Below are positions 41,952 to 51,220 of a stretch of 64,000 nt of DNA, in pieces. The notes below the pieces were generated by a model that saw only the letters and a program-made list of their open reading frames with translations, was not told the DNA's origin and did no database searches. Positions within the stretch are counted from its first letter, which is position 1, and each line of letters opens with the position of its first letter. Both the position numbers and the translations under genes were made by a program. This DNA comes from Lacticaseibacillus sharpeae JCM 1186 = DSM 20505 (lineage in GTDB: Bacteria; Bacillota; Bacilli; Lactobacillales; Lactobacillaceae): positions 51,249 to 115,248 of the forward strand of contig NZ_AYYO01000030.1 in assembly GCF_001436225.1 (NCBI RefSeq). Reading direction: 5' to 3'.

Positions 41952-42389
41952 ATGGCAGTGAACGCAACGGACATGACCCCCGCAGAATGGGAAGTCATGC
42001 GCATTATTTGGACAAAGGGCAGCTTGGGCAGCAGTGAAGTGATTGCGGCAATTCAGGCCAAGCGCGAGTGGACGGAATCAACCGTCAAGACCTTGCTGCG
42101 GCGTTTGGTGAAGAAAGGCATGCTCGCCACTGAGGCGGACGGGCGCAAGTTCATCTATGTCGCCCAGATTGACGAGAAGACGGCGATGAACGAAACGACG
42201 ACCGACTTGTTCGATCACCTGTGTGCGATGAAAAAGGGTGCAGTGATTAATAATTTAATCGCCCACACCGAACTGAGTCAAGACGACATCCGCAGCATGC
42301 AGGCCATGCTTGCAGCCAAGTTGCCGGACGCACCCAAGCAGGTAGCGTGCGACTGCTTAGGGCCCGAAGATGGCTGCTGCGCGATGTAA
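41952..42389 (+). CDS. copY: Copper-responsive repressor CopY
   Basis: The 145 residues are a BlaI/MecI-type winged helix (MTPAEWEVMRIIWTKG, then TESTVKTLLRRLVKKGML) with a Cys-rich end. The metal hook has Cys133, Cys135, Cys142 and Cys143 (CDC, six residues, CC), a variant of the enterococcal CxCxxxxCxC. Zinc binding keeps the repressor on DNA and copper(I) releases it. It heads an operon with two cupredoxin-like proteins and a copper ATPase, and two cop boxes lie before it. Confidence 0.93.
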   Translation: MAVNATDMTPAEWEVMRIIWTKGSLGSSEVIAAIQAKREWTESTVKTLLRRLVKKGMLATEADGRKFIYVAQIDEKTAMNETTTDLFDHLCAMKKGAVINNLIAHTELSQDDIRSMQAMLAAKLPDAPKQVACDCLGPEDGCCAM

Positions 42390-42404
42390 AGGAGAGTGGT
42401 AATT

Positions 42405-42773
42405 ATGCGGATTTTAGTATTAATCATTGGCATCATCATTATCGGTCTCATTGTGTGGTGGTTCTTCGGGAAGCACGAGGCCGAAAGCGCGGCGGCAACT
42501 ATGACTGGCGCTACACAAACCGTGGACGTCACGGTTAAGGGCGGTTACTCGCCCGAAGTGGTTGAGCTGAAGCAGGGCGTGCCCGCAACGCTCAACTTCA
42601 CGCGCACCGACCCGTCCACCTGTTTGGACCACGTGGTATTCCCTGATTTCGGGATTAACCGCGAGTTACCCAAGGGTGAAACGGAGAGCATCACGATCGA
42701 CACCAGCAAGCCGGGCGAATACGGCTGGGCTTGCGGCATGGACATGTTCCACGGCAAATTAATTATTAAATAG
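42405..42773 (+). CDS. Membrane-anchored cupredoxin-like protein
   Basis: The 122 residues have one N-terminal transmembrane helix (about 3-22) and a beta-sandwich domain of the cupredoxin_1 type outside the cell. Likely copper ligands are Cys73, His76, Cys110, Met112, Met114 and His116 (TCLDHVVFP and WACGMDMFHG). The domain is very similar to the protein encoded next. It might bind copper at the membrane surface as it is exported, or keep it from re-entering; this is inference. GGAGAG (42391-42396) fits the ATG at 42405. Confidence 0.85.
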   Translation: MRILVLIIGIIIIGLIVWWFFGKHEAESAAATMTGATQTVDVTVKGGYSPEVVELKQGVPATLNFTRTDPSTCLDHVVFPDFGINRELPKGETESITIDTSKPGEYGWACGMDMFHGKLIIK

Positions 42774-42797
42774 CAGACAAATATGGAGGATTTCAAC

Positions 42798-43070
42798 ATG
42801 ACAACAGCAAAGCAGAACGTAAACGTCGAGGTCGCCGGGGGTTACAATCCGGAAAGGGTTGAATTGCAGCAAGGCGTGCCCGCAACCATCACCTTTAACC
42901 GCACCAACGCGCAGGGGTGTTTGGACGTGGTCCACAGCACCGACTTAGGGTTCAACACCGACCTGCCACTGAACCAGCCGCAGACGGTGACGGTACCCAC
43001 GGACAAGGCCGGTGAATTTAGCTTCAGCTGCGGTATGGACATGTTCTTTGGTAAGGTCATCGTTAAGTAA
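42798..43070 (+). CDS. Soluble cupredoxin-like protein
   Basis: The 90 residues are a cupredoxin-like domain without signal peptide or membrane helix, so it should be cytoplasmic. It shares GGY-PE-VEL-QGVPAT and CGMDMF-GK with the anchored protein before it. Likely ligands are Cys41, His46, Cys78, Met80 and Met82. It stands where other copper operons have the CopZ chaperone, and may hand copper to the ATPase; this is inference. GGAGG fits the ATG at 42798. Confidence 0.85.
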   Translation: MTTAKQNVNVEVAGGYNPERVELQQGVPATITFNRTNAQGCLDVVHSTDLGFNTDLPLNQPQTVTVPTDKAGEFSFSCGMDMFFGKVIVK

Positions 43071-43097
43071 GCACGGCCGGAAAGTGGGGGAATAAAT

Positions 43098-45002
43098 ATG
43101 TCAGTGACAAAACGCTTCTGGATTGCGCTAATCCTGTCCATTCCGATGGTTGTGAACATGCTGCTCATGCCGTTTGGCGTCATGATTCATGGCAGTGAGT
43201 GGGTGCAGCTGGTCTTGACCACAATTATTATGATTGTTGCCGCCGGGCCGTTCATCACCAGTGCCTGGGCTTCCTTTAAGAAGCACCATTCCAACATGGA
43301 TACACTGGTTGCAATCGGGACGGTCACCGCGTACGTCTACAGTATTTACGCAATGGCGACTAGTCAGCCCGTGTTCTTCGAGAGCGCTGCGTTCGTGATT
43401 ACGTTCGTCTTGCTCGGCCAAGTCTTCGAGGAGCGCATGCGCAACAACGCATCGAGTGCCGTGGAGAAGCTGGTAGATTTGCAGGCCAAGGACGCGGAGG
43501 TCGTGCGCGCCGGCCAAGTTGTCCGTGTGCCACTGGCTGAAGTGGTTGCCGGCGACATTATCCGCGTGCGGCCAGGCCAGAAGATTGCGGTCGACGGGGA
43601 AATTGTTGATGGGACTTCAACCATCGACGAGTCCATGGTGACTGGTGAAAGTATGCCGGTGACCAAAAAGGCCGGCGACAAGGTGATTGGCGCCACCATC
43701 AACGGCACTGGGACCTTCACGTTCCGCGCCGAGAAGGTGGGGGATGCCACTCTGCTGGCCCAGATTGTGGAAATGGTGAAGAAGGCGCAGACCAGCCACG
43801 CGCCAATTCAGAAGTTGACGGACAAGGTTTCTGACATTTTCGTCCCTGCCGTCATGATTATTGCGCTGGCCACCTTCCTCATTTGGTACGTCTTCCTCGG
43901 CGCGACGGTTGCCAGCAGCCTGATTTACGCGGTTTCTGTGGTTGTGATTGCCTGCCCATGTGCTCTCGGGCTAGCAACCCCAACTGCGCTCATGGTCGGT
44001 ACCGGCCGGGCGGCGAAGATGGGGATTCTCATCAAGAACGGTGAAGTACTCGAACGCGTGAACGACATTGATACGGTCGTCTTCGACAAAACCGGGACGA
44101 TTACGGTGGGGAAGCCTGCTGTGACCGATATTATTGGGGATGCGGATCAAGTGCTGCGCGTTGCGGCTAGCCTTGAAGCAGCCTCTGAGCACCCGCTGGC
44201 CGCGGCCATCACTGCCCGTGCCACTAAGGATAAACGCGACATTCCCGTGGCCGCGGACTTTAAAGCGGTTGAAGGCAAAGGGGTGCAGGCAACTGTCGAC
44301 GGCAAGCAAGCCTTCGTTGGGAACACCAAACTGCTGCAGGATTACCAGATTAGTGCTGACTTACAGAGCAAGATGGTTGAACTGCAGAATGAAGCTAAAA
44401 CGGTGGTACTAGTTGGCCGTGCCGGTGCAGTGATTGGCCTCATCGCCATTCAGGACGCGCCCAAGTCAACATCCAAAGAAGCGATTGCCTCGCTGCATGC
44501 CCGCGGTCTGAAGACGGTCATGTTGACGGGGGACAACGAGCGGGTTGCCCGCGCCATCGCCGATCAGGTTGGCATTGATGACGTGGTCGCCGACGTGCTG
44601 CCCGGCGACAAGGCAGATCACATCAAGCAACTCCAGGAGACGAATAAAGTGGCGTTCGTGGGTGACGGGATTAACGATGCTCCCGCACTAACGCAAGCCG
44701 ACGTTGGGATTGCGATGGGTTCCGGGACCGATATCGCCATTGAATCAGGGGGCATTGTGCTGGTGAAAAACGACCTGCGCGATGTCGATACGGCGCTGGC
44801 CCTCAGCAAGAAGACCTTCAACCGCATCAAGCTGAACCTGTTCTGGGCGTTCATCTACAACGTGCTCGGGATTCCGGTCGCCGCCGGGGTATTCGCCGCC
44901 GCGGGCCTCACCCTCAGTCCGGAACTGGCAGGACTGGCAATGGCGTTCTCGTCACTGTCCGTGGTCACCAGCTCGGTGCTGCTGAACAAAGCGCGGTTGT
45001 AA
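43098..45002 (+). CDS. copA: Copper-exporting P1B-type ATPase without N-terminal metal-binding domain
   Basis: The 634-residue pump has eight transmembrane helices and all catalytic parts: TGESMPVTK in the actuator, CPC at 286-288 in the ion path, the phosphorylation site DKTGT from Asp330, SEHPLA for nucleotide binding, and [10 protein letters not shown]. The last helices have YN (FIYNVLGIP) and MAFSS, the pattern for copper(I) pumps. Unlike most CopA proteins it starts directly at the first helix, without any CxxC heavy-metal domain. GGGGGAA before the ATG supports this start. It is the last gene of the copY operon, and the two cupredoxin-like proteins may replace the missing domain or the CopZ chaperone. 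Confidence 0.93.
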   Translation: MSVTKRFWIALILSIPMVVNMLLMPFGVMIHGSEWVQLVLTTIIMIVAAGPFITSAWASFKKHHSNMDTLVAIGTVTAYVYSIYAMATSQPVFFESAAFVITFVLLGQVFEERMRNNASSAVEKLVDLQAKDAEVVRAGQVVRVPLAEVVAGDIIRVRPGQKIAVDGEIVDGTSTIDESMVTGESMPVTKKAGDKVIGATINGTGTFTFRAEKVGDATLLAQIVEMVKKAQTSHAPIQKLTDKVSDIFVPAVMIIALATFLIWYVFLGATVASSLIYAVSVVVIACPCALGLATPTALMVGTGRAAKMGILIKNGEVLERVNDIDTVVFDKTGTITVGKPAVTDIIGDADQVLRVAASLEAASEHPLAAAITARATKDKRDIPVAADFKAVEGKGVQATVDGKQAFVGNTKLLQDYQISADLQSKMVELQNEAKTVVLVGRAGAVIGLIAIQDAPKSTSKEAIASLHARGLKTVMLTGDNERVARAIADQVGIDDVVADVLPGDKADHIKQLQETNKVAFVGDGINDAPALTQADVGIAMGSGTDIAIESGGIVLVKNDLRDVDTALALSKKTFNRIKLNLFWAFIYNVLGIPVAAGVFAAAGLTLSPELAGLAMAFSSLSVVTSSVLLNKARL

Positions 45003-45009
45003 TTTATGC

Positions 45010-45054
45010 AAAGCACTGCAAATCGCTAATTGCTGATTTGCAGTGCTTTTTAAA
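45010..45054 (+). terminator. Terminator of the copper operon
   Basis: A perfect 15-bp stem (AAAGCACTGCAAATC and complement, 10-base loop) runs into T. Confidence 0.85.
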
Positions 45055-45134
45055 TATCCGGCAACGTTTTAACCCAGCCGCACAACATCTTCACATTTCC
45101 GCGTTAACATCTGGGGTGAAAGGTGGTCACGAAC

Positions 45135-45995
45135 ATGCGGACAACAACATTACGGGGCGGCGTCGAGATGCCGTTAATTGGCTTTGGGACGTTTCAAATT
45201 TGGCAGCAAGAGGCGGCGCGGGAAGCAGTGAGTCAGGCACTTGACGCTGGGTACCGCCTGATTGACACGGCCGCGGGCTATTTCAACGAAGAAGGTGTTG
45301 GCCGGGCGATTCGCCAAAGTAGCGTGCCACGTGAACAAATTGTTCTAACTAGCAAGCTATGGCCGACAGATGCAAGCTATGCGGGTGCGAAAGTTGCGGT
45401 CCAACGCAGTTTGAATCACCTTGGTGTTGACTACATTGACGTGTATCTATTGCACCAAGCGCTAGGGGATTACTACGGGGCTTGGCGGGCCTTGACCGAG
45501 ATGCAACAGGCTGGCTACATCCGCAGCATTGGCGTGTCGAACTTTAACGCCGGGCGTCTTTATGATTTGGCACAGTTTAGCGGCGTTGTGCCGGCTGTGA
45601 ACCAAATCGAACTGAATCCCTGGCGGCAACAGCGAGCGACCCGGAAGACGGCGGCAAAATTGGGCACCGTAATTGAAGCCTGGAGTCCGTTCGCACAGGG
45701 ACGGGATGGAATTTTCTCTAACTCGGTAATCACCACAATTGCAGCGCGGCATCACGTTACCACGGCGCAAGTAATCTTGCGGTGGGCGACCCAGCAGGGC
45801 ATCATTGTGATTCCAAAGTCTGTGCACCGTCAGCGAATGGATGCAAACTTAGCGGCTACGGATTTTGACCTCACTGAGGCAGAAATTGCCGAGATAGCGC
45901 GGCTTGATCGGTATCCTGATGATCCGGGTGCGGTTAATTCGCCGCAATTAATTGAACGATTGCTGGCGATTGACCCGGCAGGTAAACATGAATAA
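45135..45995 (+). CDS. Aldo/keto reductase
   Basis: The 286-residue NADPH-dependent reductase has the (beta/alpha)8 pattern and the catalytic tetrad Asp45, Tyr49, Lys74 and His107 (DTAAGY, TSKLW, YLLHQ). SIGVSNFNAGRL and IPKSVHRQRMDANL, the latter for the cofactor phosphate, are typical of the family near 2,5-diketo-gluconate reductases. Many lactobacilli carry several such enzymes for aldehydes and ketones. AGGTGG (45121-45126) fits the ATG at 45135; a GTG four codons earlier overlaps it. Confidence 0.9.
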   Translation: MRTTTLRGGVEMPLIGFGTFQIWQQEAAREAVSQALDAGYRLIDTAAGYFNEEGVGRAIRQSSVPREQIVLTSKLWPTDASYAGAKVAVQRSLNHLGVDYIDVYLLHQALGDYYGAWRALTEMQQAGYIRSIGVSNFNAGRLYDLAQFSGVVPAVNQIELNPWRQQRATRKTAAKLGTVIEAWSPFAQGRDGIFSNSVITTIAARHHVTTAQVILRWATQQGIIVIPKSVHRQRMDANLAATDFDLTEAEIAEIARLDRYPDDPGAVNSPQLIERLLAIDPAGKHE

Positions 45996-46035
45996 AAATG
46001 GCGTCACGGTTTGTTAACCGTGGCGCCAATTTTTT
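45996..46035. terminator. Bidirectional terminator between AKR and MFS genes
   Basis: A 13-bp stem with one mismatch (TGGCG-T-CACGGTT against its complement, 4-base loop) has six T on the plus side and A on the other. Confidence 0.7.
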
Positions 46036-47446
46036 ATTTATCGATGTTCGTACTGGCCGCCTTGGCATCCCGCAAGTTCAGTAGCCTGTGGAATAGCAAC
46101 AGAATGATGATCCCAAGCACCGTCAGCATGATGTATGCGTGACTGCTGCCGCTAGCGACGTTCTGTGCGTGTGTGTTGCCGGCGCGGTGCACGGAACCCA
46201 TCATCAGGGCCAGTACCGTGGTCCCAATCGCCCCGGTCACTTGCTGGCCCGTGTTGTAGAGGGCGTTGGCGTCGTTTTGCAACTTCTGGTCAATGTGCTT
46301 GAGCCCATACGCCACCGAATTACCGAATGCCATCGAGCGGCCCATGGCGAAAATCATGTAGGCGAGGGTGATGCCCAAAACGCCCATGCCGGAGCCGACG
46401 ACTGCCATGTACAGCAGCGCGACCGTGAAGAGACTCGCACCGAGATACAGCGGCAATTTGCCCCCGAACCGGTCGAGCATCCAGCCGTAAACGGGTTGAC
46501 CGAAGCCGTTGAACAGGCTACCGGGCAGCAGCACCAACCCGCCGATTAAGGAGCTAGCCATGAAGACGGCCTGGGTGTAATTCGGGATTAAAAAGTTAAT
46601 GCCGACGTTGGCGAATTGCAGGCAGATGTAAGGCAGAAAGCTATATAGGAAGGCGGGGTCCTTGAACACATCCAGTGAGAATAGTTCGCGCGTTGCGTGC
46701 AACGACAGGCGGTAGAAGATGGCAAAGGAAGCCAGTGTGACCAGCAGAAGCAGCCCAAACTCGAGCCAGTTGTTTGCCCCCAACGCGTTCAGACCGACAA
46801 TCAGGCAGATTAATCCGACCGCCAGCACCGCAAAGCGCAACCAGTCGAACGCGTACTTTTGCGTCGGCGTGTACTGTTTAATTTGTGCTTGACCAATTAA
46901 AAGGATAATTACGGCAAATGGTAGTGGAATCCAGAAAATCATCCGCCAACTCATGAAGGCGACGACCGTCCCGCCGAACGTCGGGCCGAGGGCAGGGGCG
47001 ACTAGGATGATTAAGTTGGCGATGCCGAGGTAGGTGCCCAGTTTGTGTCGCGGGACCACATCCAAGATGATGTTGACCATGAGCGGCGTGCACAGGCCCA
47101 CGCAACCGGCCTGAATCAGGCGCCCGAGTAGCAGCAGCCAGTACGCCGGTGCGAGGCCACAGATGATGTCCCCGATGATGAACATGAGCGCGGAGGCCAC
47201 GAACAGGTTGCGGTTAGTGAAGCGGCGTTTCATGTACGCGGACGTCAACATGACGAGCGCGGCCGTCAGCAGGTAACCCGCGGTCACCCACTGGACGGTA
47301 CTGAGACTGACGTGGAACTGACGCATGAGAGCCGGAAAGCTGACGTTCAGCGATGTTTCGGTGAGTACACCCATGAAGGACATGAGCGCAACGGCGGTCA
47401 CGACCAGCATGGGATTTTCTGAATGTTCTGGCTTTGCAGTAGACAA
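46034..47446 (-). CDS. Multidrug MFS transporter, EmrB/LmrB type (DHA2)
   Basis: The 470 residues contain about 13-14 transmembrane helices of the DHA2 group. Helix 1 reads ALMSFMGVLTETSLNVSFPAL, followed by STVQWVTAGYLLTAALVM in helix 2, GRLIQAGCVGLCTPLMVN in helix 4 and the motif C region ALGPTFGGTVV in helix 5. It resembles LmrB lincomycin and EmrB efflux proteins. The start is uncertain: TTG at 47446 has AAAGAAG 8 bases before it, and another TTG at 47464 would add six residues. It is a single-gene unit. Confidence 0.88.
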   Translation of the reverse strand: MSTAKPEHSENPMLVVTAVALMSFMGVLTETSLNVSFPALMRQFHVSLSTVQWVTAGYLLTAALVMLTSAYMKRRFTNRNLFVASALMFIIGDIICGLAPAYWLLLLGRLIQAGCVGLCTPLMVNIILDVVPRHKLGTYLGIANLIILVAPALGPTFGGTVVAFMSWRMIFWIPLPFAVIILLIGQAQIKQYTPTQKYAFDWLRFAVLAVGLICLIVGLNALGANNWLEFGLLLLVTLASFAIFYRLSLHATRELFSLDVFKDPAFLYSFLPYICLQFANVGINFLIPNYTQAVFMASSLIGGLVLLPGSLFNGFGQPVYGWMLDRFGGKLPLYLGASLFTVALLYMAVVGSGMGVLGITLAYMIFAMGRSMAFGNSVAYGLKHIDQKLQNDANALYNTGQQVTGAIGTTVLALMMGSVHRAGNTHAQNVASGSSHAYIMLTVLGIIILLLFHRLLNLRDAKAASTNIDK

Positions 47447-47531
47447 TTGACGGACTTCTTTCAATTAAAGTTGTTAAGAATAGTATAGCACCGGTCTGAA
47501 AACATTCGCGCGGTGAATGTGATGAGAAGAC

Positions 47532-47560
47532 AAAAATGCGCCGCCATTCTTGGCCGACGC
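47532..47560 (-). terminator. Terminator of msrA
   Basis: On the minus strand a GC-rich stem (GCGTCG-G-CC against GG-CGGCGC, 6-base loop) is followed by ATTTTTG. Confidence 0.65.
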
Positions 47561-47571
47561 GTGTAGTGACA

Positions 47572-48378
47572 TTAATCTGATGTGATTTTGGGCAACAGCT
47601 TGCCGGTTACCCGCTTCCAGAACAAGTACTGCTTGCGTTCACGTTCTAGGTGCTTAGCCCGCTGCGGGAATTTGCGGTAGAACTGCTGGTGGTAGTTTTC
47701 CGCCGGCCAGAACGTGGTCGCGGGGCGGATATCCACCGCGATGGGCTGGCGGTACGGATTGTGCGCGGCTAAGTGCGCGCGTGCGGCAGTTGCCGCCGCC
47801 ATTTGTGCCGCACTGGTAGTGAAGATTACGGGCCGGTAGTTAGCGCCGCGGTCGCTGAACTGACCGGAGTTGTCGGTGGGGTCACTGAGCTGCCAGTACA
47901 GTTGCAGCAGCTGGTCGTAAGTTACCTGGCGCGTATCGAAAATTACTTCGACGGCCTCCACGTGACCAGTGTGGCCGCCTTTGACCTGCTCATAGGTGGG
48001 ATGTGCGGTGGTGCCACCCGTGTAACCCGACAGTACGGAGACAATCCCCGGCATGGTCTCGAAGGGTTCGACCATGCACCAGAAGCAGCCACCGGCGAAG
48101 ATGGCGCGGTCTTGATGTTGCACATCACTAATCCGGTGGGCGGCGAAGTCAAATTGTTGGGCCGCCGGGTCGTGGATGAGCAGCAAATACAAGTCAGCAA
48201 CATCGGGTGTCAGGTTATTGCGCAGCGCAAGTGGCCGCAGACTAGCTTCCAGCTGCGCCAGGACACGATTGTGGTTTTCACCGCGGTCCAGGGCCGATTG
48301 CGCCCGCACGAGTTGTTCGCGCTCAAACGTGCGGGTGCCGGGACTGGCAATTACGCGCGGCAGATCGATTTTGATCAT
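47572..48378 (-). CDS. msrA: Peptide methionine sulfoxide reductase MsrA with N-terminal extension
   Basis: The enzyme reduces methionine-S-sulfoxide in proteins. GGCFWC is at 96-101, with Cys98 as nucleophile, and the later GYTGG, GHTGHVEAVEV and DPTDNSGQFSDRGANYRP are typical. The MsrA core begins at about residue 90; before it are 90 residues with a helical pattern that are not part of the fold and resemble nothing I know. The C-terminal half lacks an MsrB domain. GGAGGTGCG before the ATG at 48378 sets the start. Confidence 0.93.
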   Translation of the reverse strand: MIKIDLPRVIASPGTRTFEREQLVRAQSALDRGENHNRVLAQLEASLRPLALRNNLTPDVADLYLLLIHDPAAQQFDFAAHRISDVQHQDRAIFAGGCFWCMVEPFETMPGIVSVLSGYTGGTTAHPTYEQVKGGHTGHVEAVEVIFDTRQVTYDQLLQLYWQLSDPTDNSGQFSDRGANYRPVIFTTSAAQMAAATAARAHLAAHNPYRQPIAVDIRPATTFWPAENYHQQFYRKFPQRAKHLERERKQYLFWKRVTGKLLPKITSD

Positions 48379-48669
48379 AAGGCGCACCTCCAGATGTTTA
48401 CTAACTAAAGTATAGCAAACATACATACTAATTGTAAGCGATTAAGCTTATTGAACTGCGCAAGATTATTCTTGGGCGCATTCGTGGCGGAATAGGGAGG
48501 ATGGCTTTTTGCTACTCCGGTTGGTGCTCAAATTGGGTTGTTGACAATTTGTCTGGCCGGTTTAATTTTGGACAAAGTTCGGCTATCGACCAATTACACA
48601 ACGGTCAAAATGTGTTAACCTAAAGCCATTAATTAATGGTATGCAATTGATTTTGGAGGCGACGAGGAT

Positions 48670-49524
48670 ATGTACAAAGCAGCATTGGTATTAGAGGGGG
48701 GTGCGTTGCGCGGCGAATACACTGCGGGCGTACTTGATGCATTCCTCGACGAAGACATCCACTTCGACACGGTCATCGGGGTGTCGGCGGGGGCGCTGTG
48801 CGGGACGAACTACATCTCGGAGCAGCGGGGCCGCACGAACATGATTAACACCCAGTACCGGCACGATAAGAACTACATTTCGGTCCGCCGTGCCTTTCGC
48901 CGGCAGGACATCATCAACTTGGACTACCTGTTTGAATCACACGGGGATGGCTGGGAGGATTTCGACGCTACCACGTACCGGCGGTCAGCCTCGAAGTTCG
49001 TGATTGTGGCAACCTCACTGGAACTCGGCCGGGCGGTGTACTTCGAGCACCCCGTGGCGCGGGAGATGGTGCAGACGCTCAAAGCAAGCTCCTCGATGCC
49101 GTTCATTTCGGCGCCCGCCAAGACGAGCCAAGGGCTGTGCCTCGACGGCGGGATTGCTGACTCGATTCCGTTCGAATACGCGCAGCTGGCCGGCTTTGAC
49201 AAGATTGTGGTGATTCGCACCCGCGAGCGTGAGTACCGCAAGCGCCGCACGCAGTCGCCGCTGCGGTATGCCTACGAGCACGCTTTTGCCCAGTACCCCG
49301 AATTCGTCAAGGCCGCTGCGGCCCGGCCCGAAATGTACAACCGCCAGGCCGACAAGCTCGATGACCTGGAAGAAGCTGGTCAAGTGTTCGTCATCGCGCC
49401 AGCCGAACCCGTGACGGTGGGTCGACTGGAAGGCAACACCGACAAGCTTGAAGCACTGTACGAAACGGGGTTGGAGCAGACGCAGGCCTTGATCCCGGAT
49501 TTGCGGAGCTACCTGACTAAATAA
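48670..49524 (+). CDS. Patatin-like phospholipase
   Basis: The 284-residue hydrolase has the three patatin motifs: the oxyanion loop GGALRG at 10-15, the nucleophile Ser39 in GVSAG (37-41), and the catalytic Asp159 in DGG. The active site is a Ser-Asp dyad that cleaves acyl esters of lipids. The family close to it (YjjU/RssA-like) is cytoplasmic and poorly studied in lactic acid bacteria. No signal peptide is present. GGAGG stands 10 bases before the ATG. Confidence 0.92.
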   Translation: MYKAALVLEGGALRGEYTAGVLDAFLDEDIHFDTVIGVSAGALCGTNYISEQRGRTNMINTQYRHDKNYISVRRAFRRQDIINLDYLFESHGDGWEDFDATTYRRSASKFVIVATSLELGRAVYFEHPVAREMVQTLKASSSMPFISAPAKTSQGLCLDGGIADSIPFEYAQLAGFDKIVVIRTREREYRKRRTQSPLRYAYEHAFAQYPEFVKAAAARPEMYNRQADKLDDLEEAGQVFVIAPAEPVTVGRLEGNTDKLEALYETGLEQTQALIPDLRSYLTK

Positions 49525-49548
49525 TCTGAGTAATTTCCATGACAACGA

Positions 49549-49577
49549 GTGATAGTGATTGTACTATCACTTTTTTT
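49549..49577 (+). terminator. Terminator of the patatin-like gene
   Basis: GTGATAGT/ACTATCAC with a 6-base loop is followed by seven T. Confidence 0.8.
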
Positions 49578-49615
49578 ATGATTTAATACGTGTGTATACG
49601 TTGATATTTTTTACA

Positions 49616-49732
49616 AACTCGGCCGAGCGAACGGTACCTATCTATTAAAAATGAATTTACGTTTATGCAACAAGATGGATGGTATATGTATGACAACTTG
49701 AAATGCGTAGTTGTCCGCGGCCGAGTTTTTTG
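49616..49732 (+). ncRNA. Candidate structured leader or small RNA before the GW protein
   Basis: AACTCGGCCG (49616-49625) pairs perfectly with CGGCCGAGTT (49718-49727), closing about 92 bases. Inside is a hairpin ACAACT/AGTTGT (49693-49714). Six T follow the outer stem directly, as in an intrinsic terminator. The element ends about 55 bases before the start codon of the GW surface protein. It may be an attenuator or a small RNA; I do not recognise a known family. Confidence 0.45.
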
Positions 49733-49785
49733 CGCACTTTTTTACCGCGAGTGACCACGCTCAACTATTGGAGAGTGGAAAAAAT

Positions 49786-51132
49786 ATGTTTAAGAAAAAA
49801 GTTACTGCAATATTAGTTGCCGGATTGGCGGCAACTGGAGCAATCGGTTTTGCGCAAACATTAGGGGATGCTTCAACGCCCCAGGTTGTCCAGGCGACAA
49901 ATGCAACAATCACAGGCAGTTGCAAGTTTGAGGTGCATTTGGACTCAGATATAGCCGGAAAAACCACCTATGTCATTGGCAAGAATGTCACAGCTGCAAA
50001 GAGTCAATCTGTAATTATGAAGGCAGCTGTACCTGCGCTATCTGGCTATCATAATGTAATGCATTCCAAGGTGGAAGTTGGTGTTGTTAATAATCAAGTA
50101 GTTCCGCTCCAATATACTACTATGTTTAAAAATGGTACGTCGATGCCTAATTCAATGGCAAAAGCAGCAGCGTACAACAAATATGTAAAAATAGCCTATT
50201 CGGACTACGCGGTGTTTACCAATCAAAAACAAACTGGTGATACCAATAGTATTAAGGGCAATACTTATCTGGCCAAGGTGATTTATCGCGAAAAGGATAA
50301 CTCTGCATTTGCTTTCCTGTCGCTGTATGATGGCAACGGCAAGTGGGTTGGGTACGTAGCTAATCGCGCCGTAACTGCAAGTAAGGCACCAGCGTACAAG
50401 CCAGCGGCAACTAAGCTAGCGGCCAAGGTCCAGGGCAACGCGATTAAGTACAACAAATACGTGACCGTGACGAAGAAAGGCAACGCAGTTTGGAGTGGCT
50501 TCGACTTCAAGACCAAGAAAACGACGACTGATAAGCTGTACCAAAAGACGCTGTTGGCAAAAGTTAAGTACAATCACAGCAACGGTAGCACCTACCTGTC
50601 TTTGTATGATCACAAGAACAAATGGCTCGGATATGTGAATGCAAAGGCGGTTAAGGTTGGTTCCGGTCAGCAAGGTGGTGCAATTTCCGCCAATAAGTAC
50701 GTTACTCTGACGAGCAAGAACTACACTATTTGGAGTGACTTTGGCTTTAAGAACGTAAAGCACTACTCCAAGAATTATTACCAAAAGACGTACCAAGTGA
50801 AGACTGTCTACAATCATTTCTCTGGCAGTACGTATTTGTCTCTATATGATAGCAAGGGTAAGTGGTTTGGTTATATCAACCAAAATGGCACCAAAACCGC
50901 TGCAGGTCAGCAAGGAGTTGCCATCACCTACAAACACACTGTGACTATCAAGAAGGCCGGGTACACAATCTGGGGTAGTTTCTTCGGCAAGAAGCGTGGA
51001 ACTTCGACTAAGTATAAGAACAAAAAGTTGACGGCTAAGGTAAAGTACAATTGCGCAAATGGTAGTACTTATCTCTCACTGTACTCAGGTAGTAAGTGGG
51101 TTGGCTATGTTAACGCTGGGGTAACTAAATAA
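49786..51132 (+). CDS. Secreted GW-module (SH3-like) surface protein
   Basis: The 448 residues begin with a signal peptide (FKKKVTAILVAGLAATGAIG, cleavage likely near VVQA, about residue 37). A domain of some 80 residues that I do not recognise follows. Then come four GW-like SH3 repeats (about 125-210, 225-300, 305-380, 385-448), each with YxxV-x-(5-7)-[VI]W, LAKVKYN and STYLSLYD-x-KWxGYVN. GW modules hold proteins to lipoteichoic acid without covalent linkage, so this one probably stays on the cell surface. There is no enzymatic domain. The first third is AT-rich against the flanks. GGAGAGTGG fits the ATG at 49786. A possible structured leader precedes it. Confidence 0.87.
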   Translation: MFKKKVTAILVAGLAATGAIGFAQTLGDASTPQVVQATNATITGSCKFEVHLDSDIAGKTTYVIGKNVTAAKSQSVIMKAAVPALSGYHNVMHSKVEVGVVNNQVVPLQYTTMFKNGTSMPNSMAKAAAYNKYVKIAYSDYAVFTNQKQTGDTNSIKGNTYLAKVIYREKDNSAFAFLSLYDGNGKWVGYVANRAVTASKAPAYKPAATKLAAKVQGNAIKYNKYVTVTKKGNAVWSGFDFKTKKTTTDKLYQKTLLAKVKYNHSNGSTYLSLYDHKNKWLGYVNAKAVKVGSGQQGGAISANKYVTLTSKNYTIWSDFGFKNVKHYSKNYYQKTYQVKTVYNHFSGSTYLSLYDSKGKWFGYINQNGTKTAAGQQGVAITYKHTVTIKKAGYTIWGSFFGKKRGTSTKYKNKKLTAKVKYNCANGSTYLSLYSGSKWVGYVNAGVTK

Positions 51133-51140
51133 TCTATGCG

Positions 51141-51171
51141 ACCAGTCCGAAATTTTCCGGGCTGGTTTTTT
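51141..51171 (+). terminator. Terminator of the GW-protein gene
   Basis: ACCAGTCCG/CGGGCTGGT (one G-T pair) with an 8-base loop is followed by a T run. Confidence 0.8.
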
Positions 51172-51220
51172 AGTGCCCCGCCAAGTACACTGACAGTATC
51201 AATTCATTAATGGAGGAATC

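Noticed and set aside
49660..49710. A 16-codon ORF (MNLRLCNKMDGICMTT) in the leader before the GW protein
   Set aside because: It has no ribosome binding site and lies inside the predicted RNA structure, so a leader peptide is possible but unsupported.
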